A DNA stretch of 64,000 bases from Mesorhizobium erdmanii USDA 3471 (GTDB lineage: Bacteria > Pseudomonadota > Alphaproteobacteria > Rhizobiales > Rhizobiaceae), in the NCBI RefSeq assembly GCF_000472705.1, contig NZ_KI421453.1:421562-485561 (forward strand), in the 5' to 3' direction. The first letter of the stretch is position 1; each line of letters opens with the position of its first letter. Shown piece by piece: positions 25,292 to 33,983 of the stretch. A model generated the notes under the pieces. The model searched no databases and was not told the DNA's origin. It worked only from the letters and a program-made list of their open reading frames with translations. Position numbers and translations under genes: made by a program.

Positions 25292-26215
25292 ATGACGTTC
25301 CTTTTCAATTCCGATGCGCGGCGCGGCGCGGTCTTCGCCGAGGCCTTCGCCAAGGAATTGCCCGACCTCCCCTTCGCCATGGACGCCACGACCGTCGATC
25401 CCGACGCCGTACGCTATCTCATCACCTGGACCTCGCCAGAAGACGTCGCGCGTTACAGAAACCTGGAGATCCTGTTTTCGATTGGCGCCGGCGTCGACCA
25501 GTTCCGCCTCGATACATTACCGGAACAAGTGAAGATCGTGCGCACCGTCGAGGAAGGCATCGTGCGCATGATGCAGGAATATGTGACGCTGGCCGTGCTT
25601 GCGCTGCATCGCAACCTGCCCGCCTATCTGGCACAGCAGCGCGCCGGTGAATGGCGTGATATCCCGCAGCTCCAGGCCAGGTCGTGCCGGATTGGCGTGC
25701 TCGGCCTCGGGCAACTCGGCCAGGCCGTCCTCGACCGGCTGAAGCCCTTCGGCTTTCCGCTCGCCGGCTGGAGCCGCTCGCCGCGGCAGATCGACGGCGT
25801 GACTTGCCATCACGGCGAGTTCGGGCTGGAGAAGATACTCGCGGCCAGCGACATACTGGTCTGCCTGCTGCCGCTGACCGAGGCGACGCGCGGTTTCCTC
25901 GATGCCGATCTGTTTGCGAAACTGCCCAAGGGCGCAGCGCTCGTCCACACCGGCCGAGGGCCACAGCTCGCTCATGAAGCCCTCATCGCCGCCCTCGATA
26001 GCGGCCATCTGTCGGCCGCAAGCATTGACGTGACCGATCCCGAACCGCTTCCCGCGGGCCATCCTTTCTGGTCGCATCCGAAGATCATCCTGACCCCGCA
26101 TGTCGCCAGCGTCACCCAGCCCGCCACCGCCGCGCGGGCGATCATCGAAGACATCCGACGCCACCGCGCCGGGCTCGACCCCATCGGGCTCGTCGACCGG
26201 TCGCGCGGCTATTGA
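25292..26215 (+). CDS. D-2-hydroxyacid dehydrogenase (GhrA-like)
   Basis: The 307-residue product starts at ATG 25292 after AGGGA, 11 bp after the ArgE-type gene. The Rossmann motif GVLGLGQLGQAV, an arginine in HTGRGPQ, Glu in DPEPLP and the catalytic His in LTPHVAS identify an NAD(P)-dependent D-2-hydroxyacid dehydrogenase. It is close to the glyoxylate/hydroxypyruvate reductase A branch. It would interconvert a 2-oxo acid and the D-2-hydroxy acid in the cytoplasm. Confidence 0.88.
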   Translation: MTFLFNSDARRGAVFAEAFAKELPDLPFAMDATTVDPDAVRYLITWTSPEDVARYRNLEILFSIGAGVDQFRLDTLPEQVKIVRTVEEGIVRMMQEYVTLAVLALHRNLPAYLAQQRAGEWRDIPQLQARSCRIGVLGLGQLGQAVLDRLKPFGFPLAGWSRSPRQIDGVTCHHGEFGLEKILAASDILVCLLPLTEATRGFLDADLFAKLPKGAALVHTGRGPQLAHEALIAALDSGHLSAASIDVTDPEPLPAGHPFWSHPKIILTPHVASVTQPATAARAIIEDIRRHRAGLDPIGLVDRSRGY

Positions 26216-26239
26216 AGTCCAACCTGAAAGGCCATCCCC

Positions 26240-26593
26240 TTGTCCCTGCTCAAGACCGTCGATACCGACCCAATCTTCTCGCCTCGCGAATCCAAGGCAC
26301 TGCCCGAAAGGCTGATAGCCGGCGACCCCGCCTTCAAGACCTGGGCGCAGGACGTGGCCAAGGACGACCTCGTCCATACCGGCGTCTGGGAGGCGACGCC
26401 GGGCGAGACGCGCTCGATCAAGGGCGAGACTTTCGAATTCTGCCACATCCTCACCGGCGTGATCGAAATCACGCCCGACGGCGGCAAGCCGGTGACCTAC
26501 CGCGCCGGCGACAGTTTTGTCATGAAGCCCGGCTTCACCGGAGTCTGGAAGACCATCGAAACGGTGCGCAAGATCTACGTGACCGTCGGCTGA
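26240..26593 (+). CDS. Cupin domain protein (DUF861/EutQ-like)
   Basis: This is a 117-residue single-domain cupin. No ATG is suitably placed; TTG 26240 with AAAGG eight bases upstream is the likely start. The sequence ETFEFCHILTGVIEIT and YRAGDSFVMKPGFTGVWKT is typical of the small (S)-ureidoglycine aminohydrolase/EutQ-like cupin group. These proteins often accompany catabolic dehydrogenases without a defined role. It is probably co-transcribed with the dehydrogenase 24 bp upstream. Confidence 0.8.
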   Translation: MSLLKTVDTDPIFSPRESKALPERLIAGDPAFKTWAQDVAKDDLVHTGVWEATPGETRSIKGETFEFCHILTGVIEITPDGGKPVTYRAGDSFVMKPGFTGVWKTIETVRKIYVTVG

Positions 26594-26744
26594 CCGGCCC
26601 GCTCGAAGTTTTTCAGCCACCGCAACAGATTTTGCCGTCCCGCGCGGCGGGCGCGCAACATTCGTCCGCGGCGGTTCGCCGAACGATGCATGCTGCTTGC
26701 CCGCCCACGCTAGGGTCATGGTCAATGCTGCTGAGTGGTCACCC

Positions 26745-28208
26745 ATGAGCCTGAGCTTCAATCCAGACAAGGTCACTCTCCCCATCGGCCAGTTTATCGG
26801 CGGTGAGGTGATCGTGGCCGAGGGCGCGATCGAGATGCGCCGCCCCTCGGATGGCAAGGCATATGCCGGCTGCCCGGTGGCTGGCGCCGATATGGTCGAC
26901 CGAGCGGTAGCGAGCGCCAGGGCGGCGCTCAAGGCCAGCAACTGGGGCGGGGTTCGGCCGCGCGAACGCACCAGGGCGCTCCAGGCCTGGGCCGACCTGA
27001 TCGACGCGGAAGCCGATACGCTGGCGAAAATCGAGGCGCTGTGCTCGACGCGGCCCGTCGGCCAGCTTGTCGCCGGCGACATTGCCATAACCGCCGAGCA
27101 GATCCGCTTTTTTGCCGAGTTCGCCGACAAGGAGGGCAGCGAGCTTGTGCCCACGGACGATGCCACCCTTGGCATGATCATGAGCGAGCCCTATGGCGTG
27201 GTCGGCGCGATCACGCCCTGGAATTTTCCAATCTCGATGGCCGGCTGGAAGCTCGGTCCAGCGCTGGCCGCAGGCAACGCTGTCGTGCTGAAGCCGTCGG
27301 AAATGACACCCTTCTCGGCTGTCTATATGGCAGAGCTCGCCGTCAGGGCCGGCCTGCCGGCCGGGCTGATCAATGTGGTGCTCGGCGACGGTCCGACGAC
27401 CGGCACGGCGCTGACCGGCCATCCCGAGATCGCCAAGGTCTCCTTCACCGGCTCGACCCGCGCCGGTTCAGCGATCATGGAGAATGTCGCCCGCACTGGC
27501 GTCAAGCCGATGACGCTGGAACTCGGCGGCAAGAGCCCGCAAATCGTCTTTGCCGATGCCGATCTCGACAAGGCGGCAATGGCGATCGCTGGCAGCGTCA
27601 CTTTCAATGCCGGCCAGGCCTGCGTGGCCGGCACGCGTCTGATCGTCGAGAGGGGTGTCGCCGACAGGCTGACGTCCGCCATCCTCGAACGGATGAAGGC
27701 GGCTCGGCCGGGCCCGACCTGGGACGAGACCACGCAGTATTCGCCTGTTATCTCGGAACGACAGCGATCGCGCATCGACAGCATCGTGCGGGCCGCGGTC
27801 GAGGCCGGCGGCGAATGCCTGACCGGCGGGTCGGCCATGGACAGTCCGGGCTATTTCTACCAGCCGACGCTGATTGCCAATGTCGACCAGTCCAATCCGG
27901 CGATCATCGAGGAGATCTTCGGCCCGGTCCTGACCGTCCAGACCTTCGAGACCGAGGAAGAGGCGCTGGCGCTGTCCAGCCATCCGACCTACGGGCTGGC
28001 CTCCGGCCTGTTCACATCAGATCTCTCCCGCACCATCCGTCTCGCGCGCAAGCTCGAGGCGGGCACGGTCTGGGTCAACCGTTACAGTCGCTCTCGCGAC
28101 CACATCCTGCCTACCGGCGGCTACAAGCGCTCCGGCATCGGCAAGGACCTTGGCCGCGAAGCCTATCTCGCCAATCGCAGGACCAAGAGCGTCCTGATCA
28201 GCCTGTGA
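26745..28208 (+). CDS. NAD(P)-dependent aldehyde dehydrogenase 1
   Basis: The chosen start ATG 26745 gives 487 residues (an in-frame ATG at 26718 is possible). The ALDH fold is clear: AITPWNFPISMAGWKLGPAL, cofactor motif FTGSTRAG, Glu ~259 in LELGGKSP and the nucleophile Cys293 in GQACVAGTRL. Relatives oxidise gamma-aminobutyraldehyde, gamma-glutamyl-aminobutyraldehyde or similar aldehydes. The oxidase, aminotransferase and second ALDH nearby fit an amine-degradation route. The next gene begins four bases after its stop. Confidence 0.9.
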   Translation: MSLSFNPDKVTLPIGQFIGGEVIVAEGAIEMRRPSDGKAYAGCPVAGADMVDRAVASARAALKASNWGGVRPRERTRALQAWADLIDAEADTLAKIEALCSTRPVGQLVAGDIAITAEQIRFFAEFADKEGSELVPTDDATLGMIMSEPYGVVGAITPWNFPISMAGWKLGPALAAGNAVVLKPSEMTPFSAVYMAELAVRAGLPAGLINVVLGDGPTTGTALTGHPEIAKVSFTGSTRAGSAIMENVARTGVKPMTLELGGKSPQIVFADADLDKAAMAIAGSVTFNAGQACVAGTRLIVERGVADRLTSAILERMKAARPGPTWDETTQYSPVISERQRSRIDSIVRAAVEAGGECLTGGSAMDSPGYFYQPTLIANVDQSNPAIIEEIFGPVLTVQTFETEEEALALSSHPTYGLASGLFTSDLSRTIRLARKLEAGTVWVNRYSRSRDHILPTGGYKRSGIGKDLGREAYLANRRTKSVLISL

Positions 28209-28212
28209 AGAG

Positions 28213-29262
28213 ATGCCGATGAGATCCTACTCGATTGCCCTGATCCCCGGTGACGGCATCGGCCGCGATGTGACCGCCGCCGGCTGGTCCGTGCTGGAAA
28301 CGGCGGCCAAACACGCAGGCTTTGTCCTGACGGGAACCGAGTTCCCCTGGTCCTGCACGTTCTTCAAGGAAACCGGCCGCATGATGCCGCAGGACGGCAT
28401 CGACACCTTGCGCGCCTTCGACGCCATCCTTCTCGGCGCGGTCGGCTGGCCGACAGAGGTACCGGATTCCGTCTCGCTCCACGGCCTGCTGCTGCCGATC
28501 CGCAAGGCGTTCGTGCAATACGCCAACATCCGGCCGCATCGCTTGCTGCCGGGCGTGACAGGGCCGCTGCGGGCGGAGAACTTCGACATCCTGTGCATTC
28601 GCGAGAACACCGAGGGCGAGTATTCGGGCGCCGGCGGGCGCGTGCACCAAGGCACGCAGGACGAGGTCGCAGTCGAGACCTCGATCTTCACCCGCGCCGG
28701 CGTCGAGCGCATCCTGCGCTTCGGTTTCGAGCAGGCGCGGGCGCGCCGGGGCAAGCTCGCCTCCGTCACCAAGTCCAATGCGCAGAAATACTCGATGGTG
28801 TTCTGGGACGAGATCACCGGCAAGCTGGCGGCGGACTATCCCGACGTCGCCGTGACCAGCTATCACGTCGACGCGCTCGCCGCGCGCATGATCATGGCGC
28901 CGGAAAGCCTCGACGTGGTCGTAGCCTCCAACCTTTTCGGCGATATCCTGACCGACATCGGCGCGGCGATCCAGGGCGGACTGGGCTACGCCGCCTCCGC
29001 CAACATCAACCCGGACCGCTCGGCGCCGTCGATGTTCGAGCCAGTGCACGGCTCCGCGCCGGACATTGCTCATCTCGGCATCGCCAATCCGATCGCCACC
29101 ATCTGGTCCGGCGCCATGATGCTCGATCATCTCGGCGAAACAGCCGTCGCCGACCGCATCATGAAAGCCGTCGAAGCGACAACCGCGCGCGGCATTGGAA
29201 CCATTGCCGGCAAGGATCGCACGGAAGCCATCACGGCCGCCGTCGTCGCGGCGCTCATCTGA
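28213..29262 (+). CDS. Tartrate/isopropylmalate-type dehydrogenase
   Basis: The 349-residue protein belongs to the isocitrate/isopropylmalate dehydrogenase family. Motifs are IALIPGDGIGRDV, the substrate-binding CIRENTEGEYSG, and the metal-binding ASNLFGDILTDIGAAIQGGL. The spacing and the residues PIRKAFVQYANIRP look most like tartrate/D-malate dehydrogenases, which oxidatively decarboxylate 2-hydroxy diacids with NAD and Mn2+. It is sandwiched between two aldehyde dehydrogenase genes with gaps of 4 and 17 bp, in one operon. Confidence 0.85.
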   Translation: MPMRSYSIALIPGDGIGRDVTAAGWSVLETAAKHAGFVLTGTEFPWSCTFFKETGRMMPQDGIDTLRAFDAILLGAVGWPTEVPDSVSLHGLLLPIRKAFVQYANIRPHRLLPGVTGPLRAENFDILCIRENTEGEYSGAGGRVHQGTQDEVAVETSIFTRAGVERILRFGFEQARARRGKLASVTKSNAQKYSMVFWDEITGKLAADYPDVAVTSYHVDALAARMIMAPESLDVVVASNLFGDILTDIGAAIQGGLGYAASANINPDRSAPSMFEPVHGSAPDIAHLGIANPIATIWSGAMMLDHLGETAVADRIMKAVEATTARGIGTIAGKDRTEAITAAVVAALI

Positions 29263-29279
29263 TTGCAAGGTCGTCTTCG

Positions 29280-30737
29280 ATGAAAAACCTGAAAGACAAA
29301 AGTCTGTTCCGCGAGGCCGGCCTGACCGGCGGCAAATGGGTTGTGTCCGACTCCGGCAAGACGGTCGAGGTCATCGATCCGGCGACCCAGGCCGCCATCG
29401 GCACGGTGCCTGATATGGCCGGTCCGGAAACCCGTGCGGCCATAGAGGCCGCGGCGTCCGCCTATGGGGATTGGAGGAAGAAGACCAACGCCGAGCGTGC
29501 CAGCCTCCTGGAAACCTGGCATGGCCTGATGCTCGCCCATCTGGACGATCTAGCGCTGATCCTGACCACGGAACAGGGCAAGCCGCTGGACGAGGCCAGA
29601 GGCGAGATCCGTTATGGCGCGTCCTTCGTCAAATGGTTCGCCGAGGAAGCGCGGCGCATCAACGGTCACACCATCCCCTCGCCCACATCCGACCGCCGCA
29701 TCATCGTGCTGAAGGAACCCGTCGGTGTCTGCGGCATCATCACGCCGTGGAATTTTCCCAATGCGATGATCACTCGCAAGGTCGCGCCGGCTCTGGCCGC
29801 CGGCTGCACGGTGGTGATCAAGCCATCCGAGTTCACGCCCTATTCGGCGCTGGCGCTGGGCGTGCTTGCCGAGCGGGCGGGCATCCCCGCCGGCGTCATC
29901 AACATCGTCACCGGCATGCCGGCCGAGATCGGCAACGAGATCATGGCCAACGAAACTGTGCGCAAGATCTCCTTCACCGGCTCGACACGGATCGGCTCGC
30001 TGCTGATGCGCGGCGCGGCCGACAGTGTGAAGCGGCTCAGCCTCGAACTCGGCGGCAACGCGCCTTTCATCGTCTTCGACGACGCCGATCTCGATCTCGC
30101 CATCGAGGGCGCGCTCGTCTCTAAGTTCCGCAATGGCGGCCAGACCTGCGTCTGCGCCAACCGCATCCTCGTCCAGGCCGGCGTCTATGACGCGTTCGCA
30201 GCGAAGCTCACGGCTCGAGTCAACGCCATGACGGTTGGGCCAGGCACGCAGCCCGGCGTCGCCATCGGGCCGATGATCAACATGGCGGCGGTCGAGAAGA
30301 TCAACCGCCACGTCGAGGACGCGCTCGCCAAAGGTGCCGAGATCATCACCGACAGGCCGGCCTTGCCCGACGGTCCTCAATACGTTGCGCCGCTGGTGCT
30401 GACCGGCGCCACGGCGCAGATGCAGCTCGCCGGCGAGGAAACGTTTGGTCCCGTCGCGCCGCTTTTCCGGTTCGAGACGGAGGAGCAAGCGATCACGCTG
30501 GCAAACGGCACGCCCTACGGGCTTGCCTCCTACTTCTATACCGAGAATCTGAAGCGCGCCTGGCGCGTCGGCGAGGCCCTGGAGTTCGGCATGGTGGGGC
30601 TCAACACCGGCTCCGTCTCGATGGAAGTGGCTCCCTTCGGCGGCGTCAAGCAGTCCGGCCTCGGGCGCGAAGGGGCCCAGGCCGGTATCGAGGAATATCT
30701 CGAGATGAAGAGCTTTCACATGGGCGGGCTGGGCTGA
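29280..30737 (+). CDS. Succinate-semialdehyde dehydrogenase-like aldehyde dehydrogenase 2
   Basis: ATG 29280 with CAAGG nine bases upstream gives 485 residues; the frame is open far upstream but overlaps the previous gene. Signatures are GIITPWNFPNAMITRKVAPA, FTGSTRIG, LELGGNAP and the paired cysteines in GGQTCVCANR (nucleophile Cys290), a pattern typical of GabD-type enzymes. It would oxidise succinate semialdehyde or a related semialdehyde to feed the TCA cycle. It converges with the FAD oxidoreductase gene, with 12 bp between the stops. Confidence 0.88.
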   Translation: MKNLKDKSLFREAGLTGGKWVVSDSGKTVEVIDPATQAAIGTVPDMAGPETRAAIEAAASAYGDWRKKTNAERASLLETWHGLMLAHLDDLALILTTEQGKPLDEARGEIRYGASFVKWFAEEARRINGHTIPSPTSDRRIIVLKEPVGVCGIITPWNFPNAMITRKVAPALAAGCTVVIKPSEFTPYSALALGVLAERAGIPAGVINIVTGMPAEIGNEIMANETVRKISFTGSTRIGSLLMRGAADSVKRLSLELGGNAPFIVFDDADLDLAIEGALVSKFRNGGQTCVCANRILVQAGVYDAFAAKLTARVNAMTVGPGTQPGVAIGPMINMAAVEKINRHVEDALAKGAEIITDRPALPDGPQYVAPLVLTGATAQMQLAGEETFGPVAPLFRFETEEQAITLANGTPYGLASYFYTENLKRAWRVGEALEFGMVGLNTGSVSMEVAPFGGVKQSGLGREGAQAGIEEYLEMKSFHMGGLG

Positions 30738-30749
30738 GGCCGCCCCCAA

Positions 30750-32024
30750 TCACTGGATCCGATCGAGCGCCTTGTAGTAGAGGCCGACCATCGGCAGGAA
30801 CCACGGCTTGCCCGAATAACCGGGAATGGAAGGCCACTCGAGACCCTTCACGGGATTGCGGTCCTCGCGGCCGAGCATGGCATCGGCCATGATCATGCCG
30901 AGATGGGTGGAAAGCTGCGCGCCATGGCCGGAATAGCCCATCGCGTACCAGACACCGTCATGGTAGCCGGCGCGTGGGAAGCGGTCCTTGGTCATGTCGA
31001 CCAGCCCGCCCCAGCAATAGTCGATTTCGACCTTGGCGAGCTGCGGGAAGATCGCCGCGAGGCCGGCCTGCAAGATTTGCCCGCTCTTGGCGTCGGAGCG
31101 CTGGTCGGACGTGGCCGAGAAACGTGCGCGACCGCCGAAGATCAGACGCCTGTCGGGCGAAAGCCGGAAGTAGTTGCCGATGTTCATCGAGGTCACGCAT
31201 GTCCGGTTGCCCGGCATGGTGGCAGTGATCTCGGCGTCGCTTAAGGGCCGCGTGGCGATGATGAAGCTGCCGACGGAGATGAGCCTGCGGCGGAAATAGC
31301 CGAAGTCAGGCGTCGTGTAGGCGCCGGTCGCCACCAGCACGTTGTCGGCGCTGATCCGGCCTCGCGAAGTGGCCAGCTCATGCCTGCTTCCGGCCTGCTT
31401 GCGGTCCGTCACCCTGGTGTTCTCATGGATGACGGCGCCATGGCGGGCGGCGGCCGTGGCGAGACCCGCCACATAGCGGCCCATATGCATCATGGCGCTC
31501 TTCTTCGACAGCATCGCGCCGTGGAAGGGTGAGCCGATCTCGGATTTGAGATCGGCCGTCGAAAGCAGCGCCGTCTCCTGATCCACCTCGGCATGGACGG
31601 CTTCGAAGTTGCGCGCGATCGCCGCGAAATGCTGCGGCTTGGAGGCAAGCTTCAGCTTGCCGGCGCGGCGGAAATTGCAATCGATGCCTTCCTCGGCGAC
31701 CAGCGCCTCGATGGTGTCGACAGAATCGTCCAACGCCCGGTAGAGCGCGATCGCGCGTTCCTTGCCGAGCTCCGCCTTGGCCGAGAGATAACTGTGGGCG
31801 AGGCCGTTGTTCAGGTGCCCACCATTGCGGCCGGATGCTCCCCAGCCCACCCGCTCCGCTTCCAGCACAGCCACCTTGGAGCCGGCCTTGGCCAGTTGGC
31901 GCGCGGCGGCAAGACCGGTGAAGCCGCCACCGATGATCGCGGCATCGTAGTGCCCCTCGACCGGGCCTTGCGCGCCGCCGGAAAAGACCGGGGCGGTGTC
32001 GTGCCAGTAGGAAACCAGCTTCAT
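30750..32024 (-). CDS. FAD-dependent amine oxidoreductase (PuuB-like DAO family)
   Basis: The 424-residue protein has the dinucleotide fold AAIIGGGFTGLAAA followed by the flavin-linked RVGWGASGRNGG. The C-terminal GYSGHGAQLSTHLG is typical of gamma-glutamylputrescine oxidase and related glycine/D-amino-acid oxidase proteins. Family members oxidise an amine to an imine or aldehyde. With two ALDH genes and an aminotransferase nearby, an amine route is likely, but no glutamylputrescine synthetase is present in the window. It follows the HAD gene by 16 bp. Confidence 0.84.
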   Translation of the reverse strand: MKLVSYWHDTAPVFSGGAQGPVEGHYDAAIIGGGFTGLAAARQLAKAGSKVAVLEAERVGWGASGRNGGHLNNGLAHSYLSAKAELGKERAIALYRALDDSVDTIEALVAEEGIDCNFRRAGKLKLASKPQHFAAIARNFEAVHAEVDQETALLSTADLKSEIGSPFHGAMLSKKSAMMHMGRYVAGLATAAARHGAVIHENTRVTDRKQAGSRHELATSRGRISADNVLVATGAYTTPDFGYFRRRLISVGSFIIATRPLSDAEITATMPGNRTCVTSMNIGNYFRLSPDRRLIFGGRARFSATSDQRSDAKSGQILQAGLAAIFPQLAKVEIDYCWGGLVDMTKDRFPRAGYHDGVWYAMGYSGHGAQLSTHLGMIMADAMLGREDRNPVKGLEWPSIPGYSGKPWFLPMVGLYYKALDRIQ

Positions 32025-32040
32025 CGGGAATCCGCCCGTT

Positions 32041-32709
32041 TCAAAGCCCGACCACGCCCGGAAGACCCGAAATGTCCGGTATCTCGATATAGCCATAGTA
32101 AGGGTTGGCCGGTTCGTGGCCGCGGTTGACCCATACCTTGTTCTTGATACCGAGATCATGCGCCGACATCAGGTCGTAGCGGAACGACGACGAACAGTGA
32201 AGGACGTCTTCCGGACCGCAGCCCAGCATGTCGAGCATATATTCAAAGGCTTTGAAGCGCGGCTTGTAGGCCTGAGCCTGCTCGGCCGTGTAGACGGCAT
32301 GGAACGGCGCGCCGAGCTTCTCGACGTTGGACATGATCTGCGCGTTCATAGCGTTGGACAGGATGACCAGCGGGATTTCCTTGGCAACCTTCGCCAGACC
32401 CGCCGGAACATCGGCGTGCGGCCCCCAGGTCGGGACACGCTCATAGACCATTTTGGCGTCATCGGGGCTGAAGGCGACACCATTGCGCTTGCAGGAGCGC
32501 TCAAGCGCATTGTGGATGACGTCGGCATAGGGCTTCCAGTCGCCGAGAATCTCATCGAGCCGATAGGCGGCGAAGTTCTTGATGAACTCCTGCATGCGCG
32601 CCTCATCAAGCCGGCTGCCGTATAGGTCGCGCGCCGCTTCCGCCATCTGGAAGAAGGTCAGCGTGCCGTAGCAGTCGAAGGTGATGTATTTGGGCCTGAA
32701 AGAAGCCAT
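32041..32709 (-). CDS. HAD hydrolase, haloacid dehalogenase type II-like
   Basis: The 222-residue product starts at ATG 32709 with GGAG upstream. The nucleophile motif TFDCYGTL, the serine in VILSNAMN and the lysine region QAYKPRFKAFEYML identify a HAD-superfamily enzyme of the L-2-haloacid dehalogenase type. It is placed first in a two-gene message with the FAD amine oxidoreductase. A related but distinct HAD gene lies at 35592. The substrate is unknown, and dehalogenation should not be assumed. Confidence 0.85.
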   Translation of the reverse strand: MASFRPKYITFDCYGTLTFFQMAEAARDLYGSRLDEARMQEFIKNFAAYRLDEILGDWKPYADVIHNALERSCKRNGVAFSPDDAKMVYERVPTWGPHADVPAGLAKVAKEIPLVILSNAMNAQIMSNVEKLGAPFHAVYTAEQAQAYKPRFKAFEYMLDMLGCGPEDVLHCSSSFRYDLMSAHDLGIKNKVWVNRGHEPANPYYGYIEIPDISGLPGVVGL

Positions 32710-33028
32710 GTCCGTCGATCTCCGGTGGAAGCACACCCGCGTTGGCATGTATCTCATCATAGGACGGCAGGCAGCGACCCACCTGACCGAAATCGCCCTC
32801 TCGAAAGCAGAAAGTTCCGTATCCGCCATCGGGTTTGGCACGCTGTAGCATCTGGCCGTCGATCGGAGCGCCCGCCCGCGACCTGAACTGCCCCCACCGA
32901 GGAGGGGATCAGCAGAAGATGCGGCGCGCGCCCCGCGCAAAGGCGAAAGATACCGCCGCGACCGAAGCCTTCAGACGATCTGCGGCGCGCCGATGCCCGA
33001 GACTTGCGTGCAGATGGAAGGATGCTCC

Positions 33029-33868
33029 ATGCAGCAGGGTGAGATCGAACTCCGGGCCTTCGGGCCTGACCATATCGAAGGCGCGGTGGCGCTTTCTCGC
33101 CAGGAGAACTGGCCGCATCGCCCGCAGGACTGGCGGATGGCGCTGCAGCTCTCGAGCGGCGCGGTCGCGCTCGACGACCGGGGCCAGGTCACCGGAACCA
33201 TCCTGGTGACGCCCTATGGCATGGACTGCGCCATGATCAACATGGTGATCGTCGACAGGGCCATGCGGGGCAAGGGGCTCGGACGCCGGCTTATGGAGAA
33301 GGGTTTCGCCCTGGCCGAGGACCGGCCGCTGCGGCTTGTCGCGACGACGGACGGCATGCCTCTTTATGAGAAACTGGGCTTCGTGCCCTCCGGCACCATT
33401 CTGCAACATCAGGGCCAGGTCGCGGAACTCGGCGCGCCAGATGGCGTGGAAGCCGCGGGCATCGATGATTTGCTTGAAATCAAGGCGCTGGACCGCGACG
33501 CCTATGGCGCCGACCGCGAAGCCCTCATCGATGCGCTCTCGGAGCGCGGCCAATTCGCGGTCATCCGCCGCAACGGCGCCATCGAAGCCTATGCGGCGAT
33601 CCGCCCGTTCGGACGCGGCGAGGTGGTCGGTCCGGTGATCGCGGGAAGCGCCGACGAGGCGAAGGCCCTGATCGGCTTCTTCGCCGCGTCGCGCGGCGGC
33701 GCTTTCCTGCGTGTCGATACCGACAGCCGGACCGGCTTGGCCGGTTGGCTCGCGGAAATCGGCCTCGCCCATGTCGGCGGTGGCGTCACCATGGACCGTC
33801 CGTCCAACAGGAGCGCGCGACAGGCCAGGCCAAAAGTTTACGCACTCGCCAACCAGGCGCTCGGCTAG
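33029..33868 (+). CDS. Two-domain GNAT N-acetyltransferase (paralogue 2)
   Basis: ATG 33029 has AAGGA seven bases upstream and gives 279 residues. An N-terminal GNAT fold shows the acetyl-CoA motif DRAMRGKGLGRRLMEKGF. A YitH-like second domain follows (YAAIRPFGRGEVVGPV). The organisation and several motifs (WPHRPQDW, RPFGRG, the C-terminal YALANQALG) match the GNAT at 23012, so the two are paralogues bracketing the same catabolic block. Its stop TAG (33866-33868) straddles the insertion site of a repeat element. Confidence 0.85.
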   Translation: MQQGEIELRAFGPDHIEGAVALSRQENWPHRPQDWRMALQLSSGAVALDDRGQVTGTILVTPYGMDCAMINMVIVDRAMRGKGLGRRLMEKGFALAEDRPLRLVATTDGMPLYEKLGFVPSGTILQHQGQVAELGAPDGVEAAGIDDLLEIKALDRDAYGADREALIDALSERGQFAVIRRNGAIEAYAAIRPFGRGEVVGPVIAGSADEAKALIGFFAASRGGAFLRVDTDSRTGLAGWLAEIGLAHVGGGVTMDRPSNRSARQARPKVYALANQALG

Positions 33869-33919
33869 AGCTGATCACCATTTCACGGAAACGGTGATCA
33901 GCTCTAACTCTTTGTTTTT
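33866..33919 (+). terminator. Terminator-like hairpin within repeat copy 4
   Basis: The 14-bp stem continues after one mismatch with three more pairs and a five-base loop. It is followed within four bases by CTCTTTGTTTTT. This is the architecture of a Rho-independent terminator and would end transcription of the GNAT gene just before the aminotransferase gene. Confidence 0.55.
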
Positions 33920-33966
33920 ACGCAATTCCGGACGGAAAACCGCTCACACTTTTCCTGGAATTGCTT
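33868..33966 (+). mobile_element. Two-hairpin TA-flanked repeat element, copy 4
   Basis: The 99-bp copy lies between TA 33866-33867 and TA 33967-33968. It has a perfect 14-bp left stem including the TA (33866-33879 with 33893-33906). The stem sequence is unrelated to those of copies 1-3, yet the core and right half match copies 2 and 3. It begins in the stop codon of the GNAT gene and ends 17 bases before the ATG of the aminotransferase gene. Confidence 0.8.
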
Positions 33967-33983
33967 TAGTCCGGAGAATAACA

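Noticed and set aside
25517..27181. 554-codon frame on the - strand
   Set aside because: It lies opposite the hydroxyacid dehydrogenase, cupin and aldehyde dehydrogenase genes, whose motifs are clear; the antisense product is low-complexity and unrecognisable.
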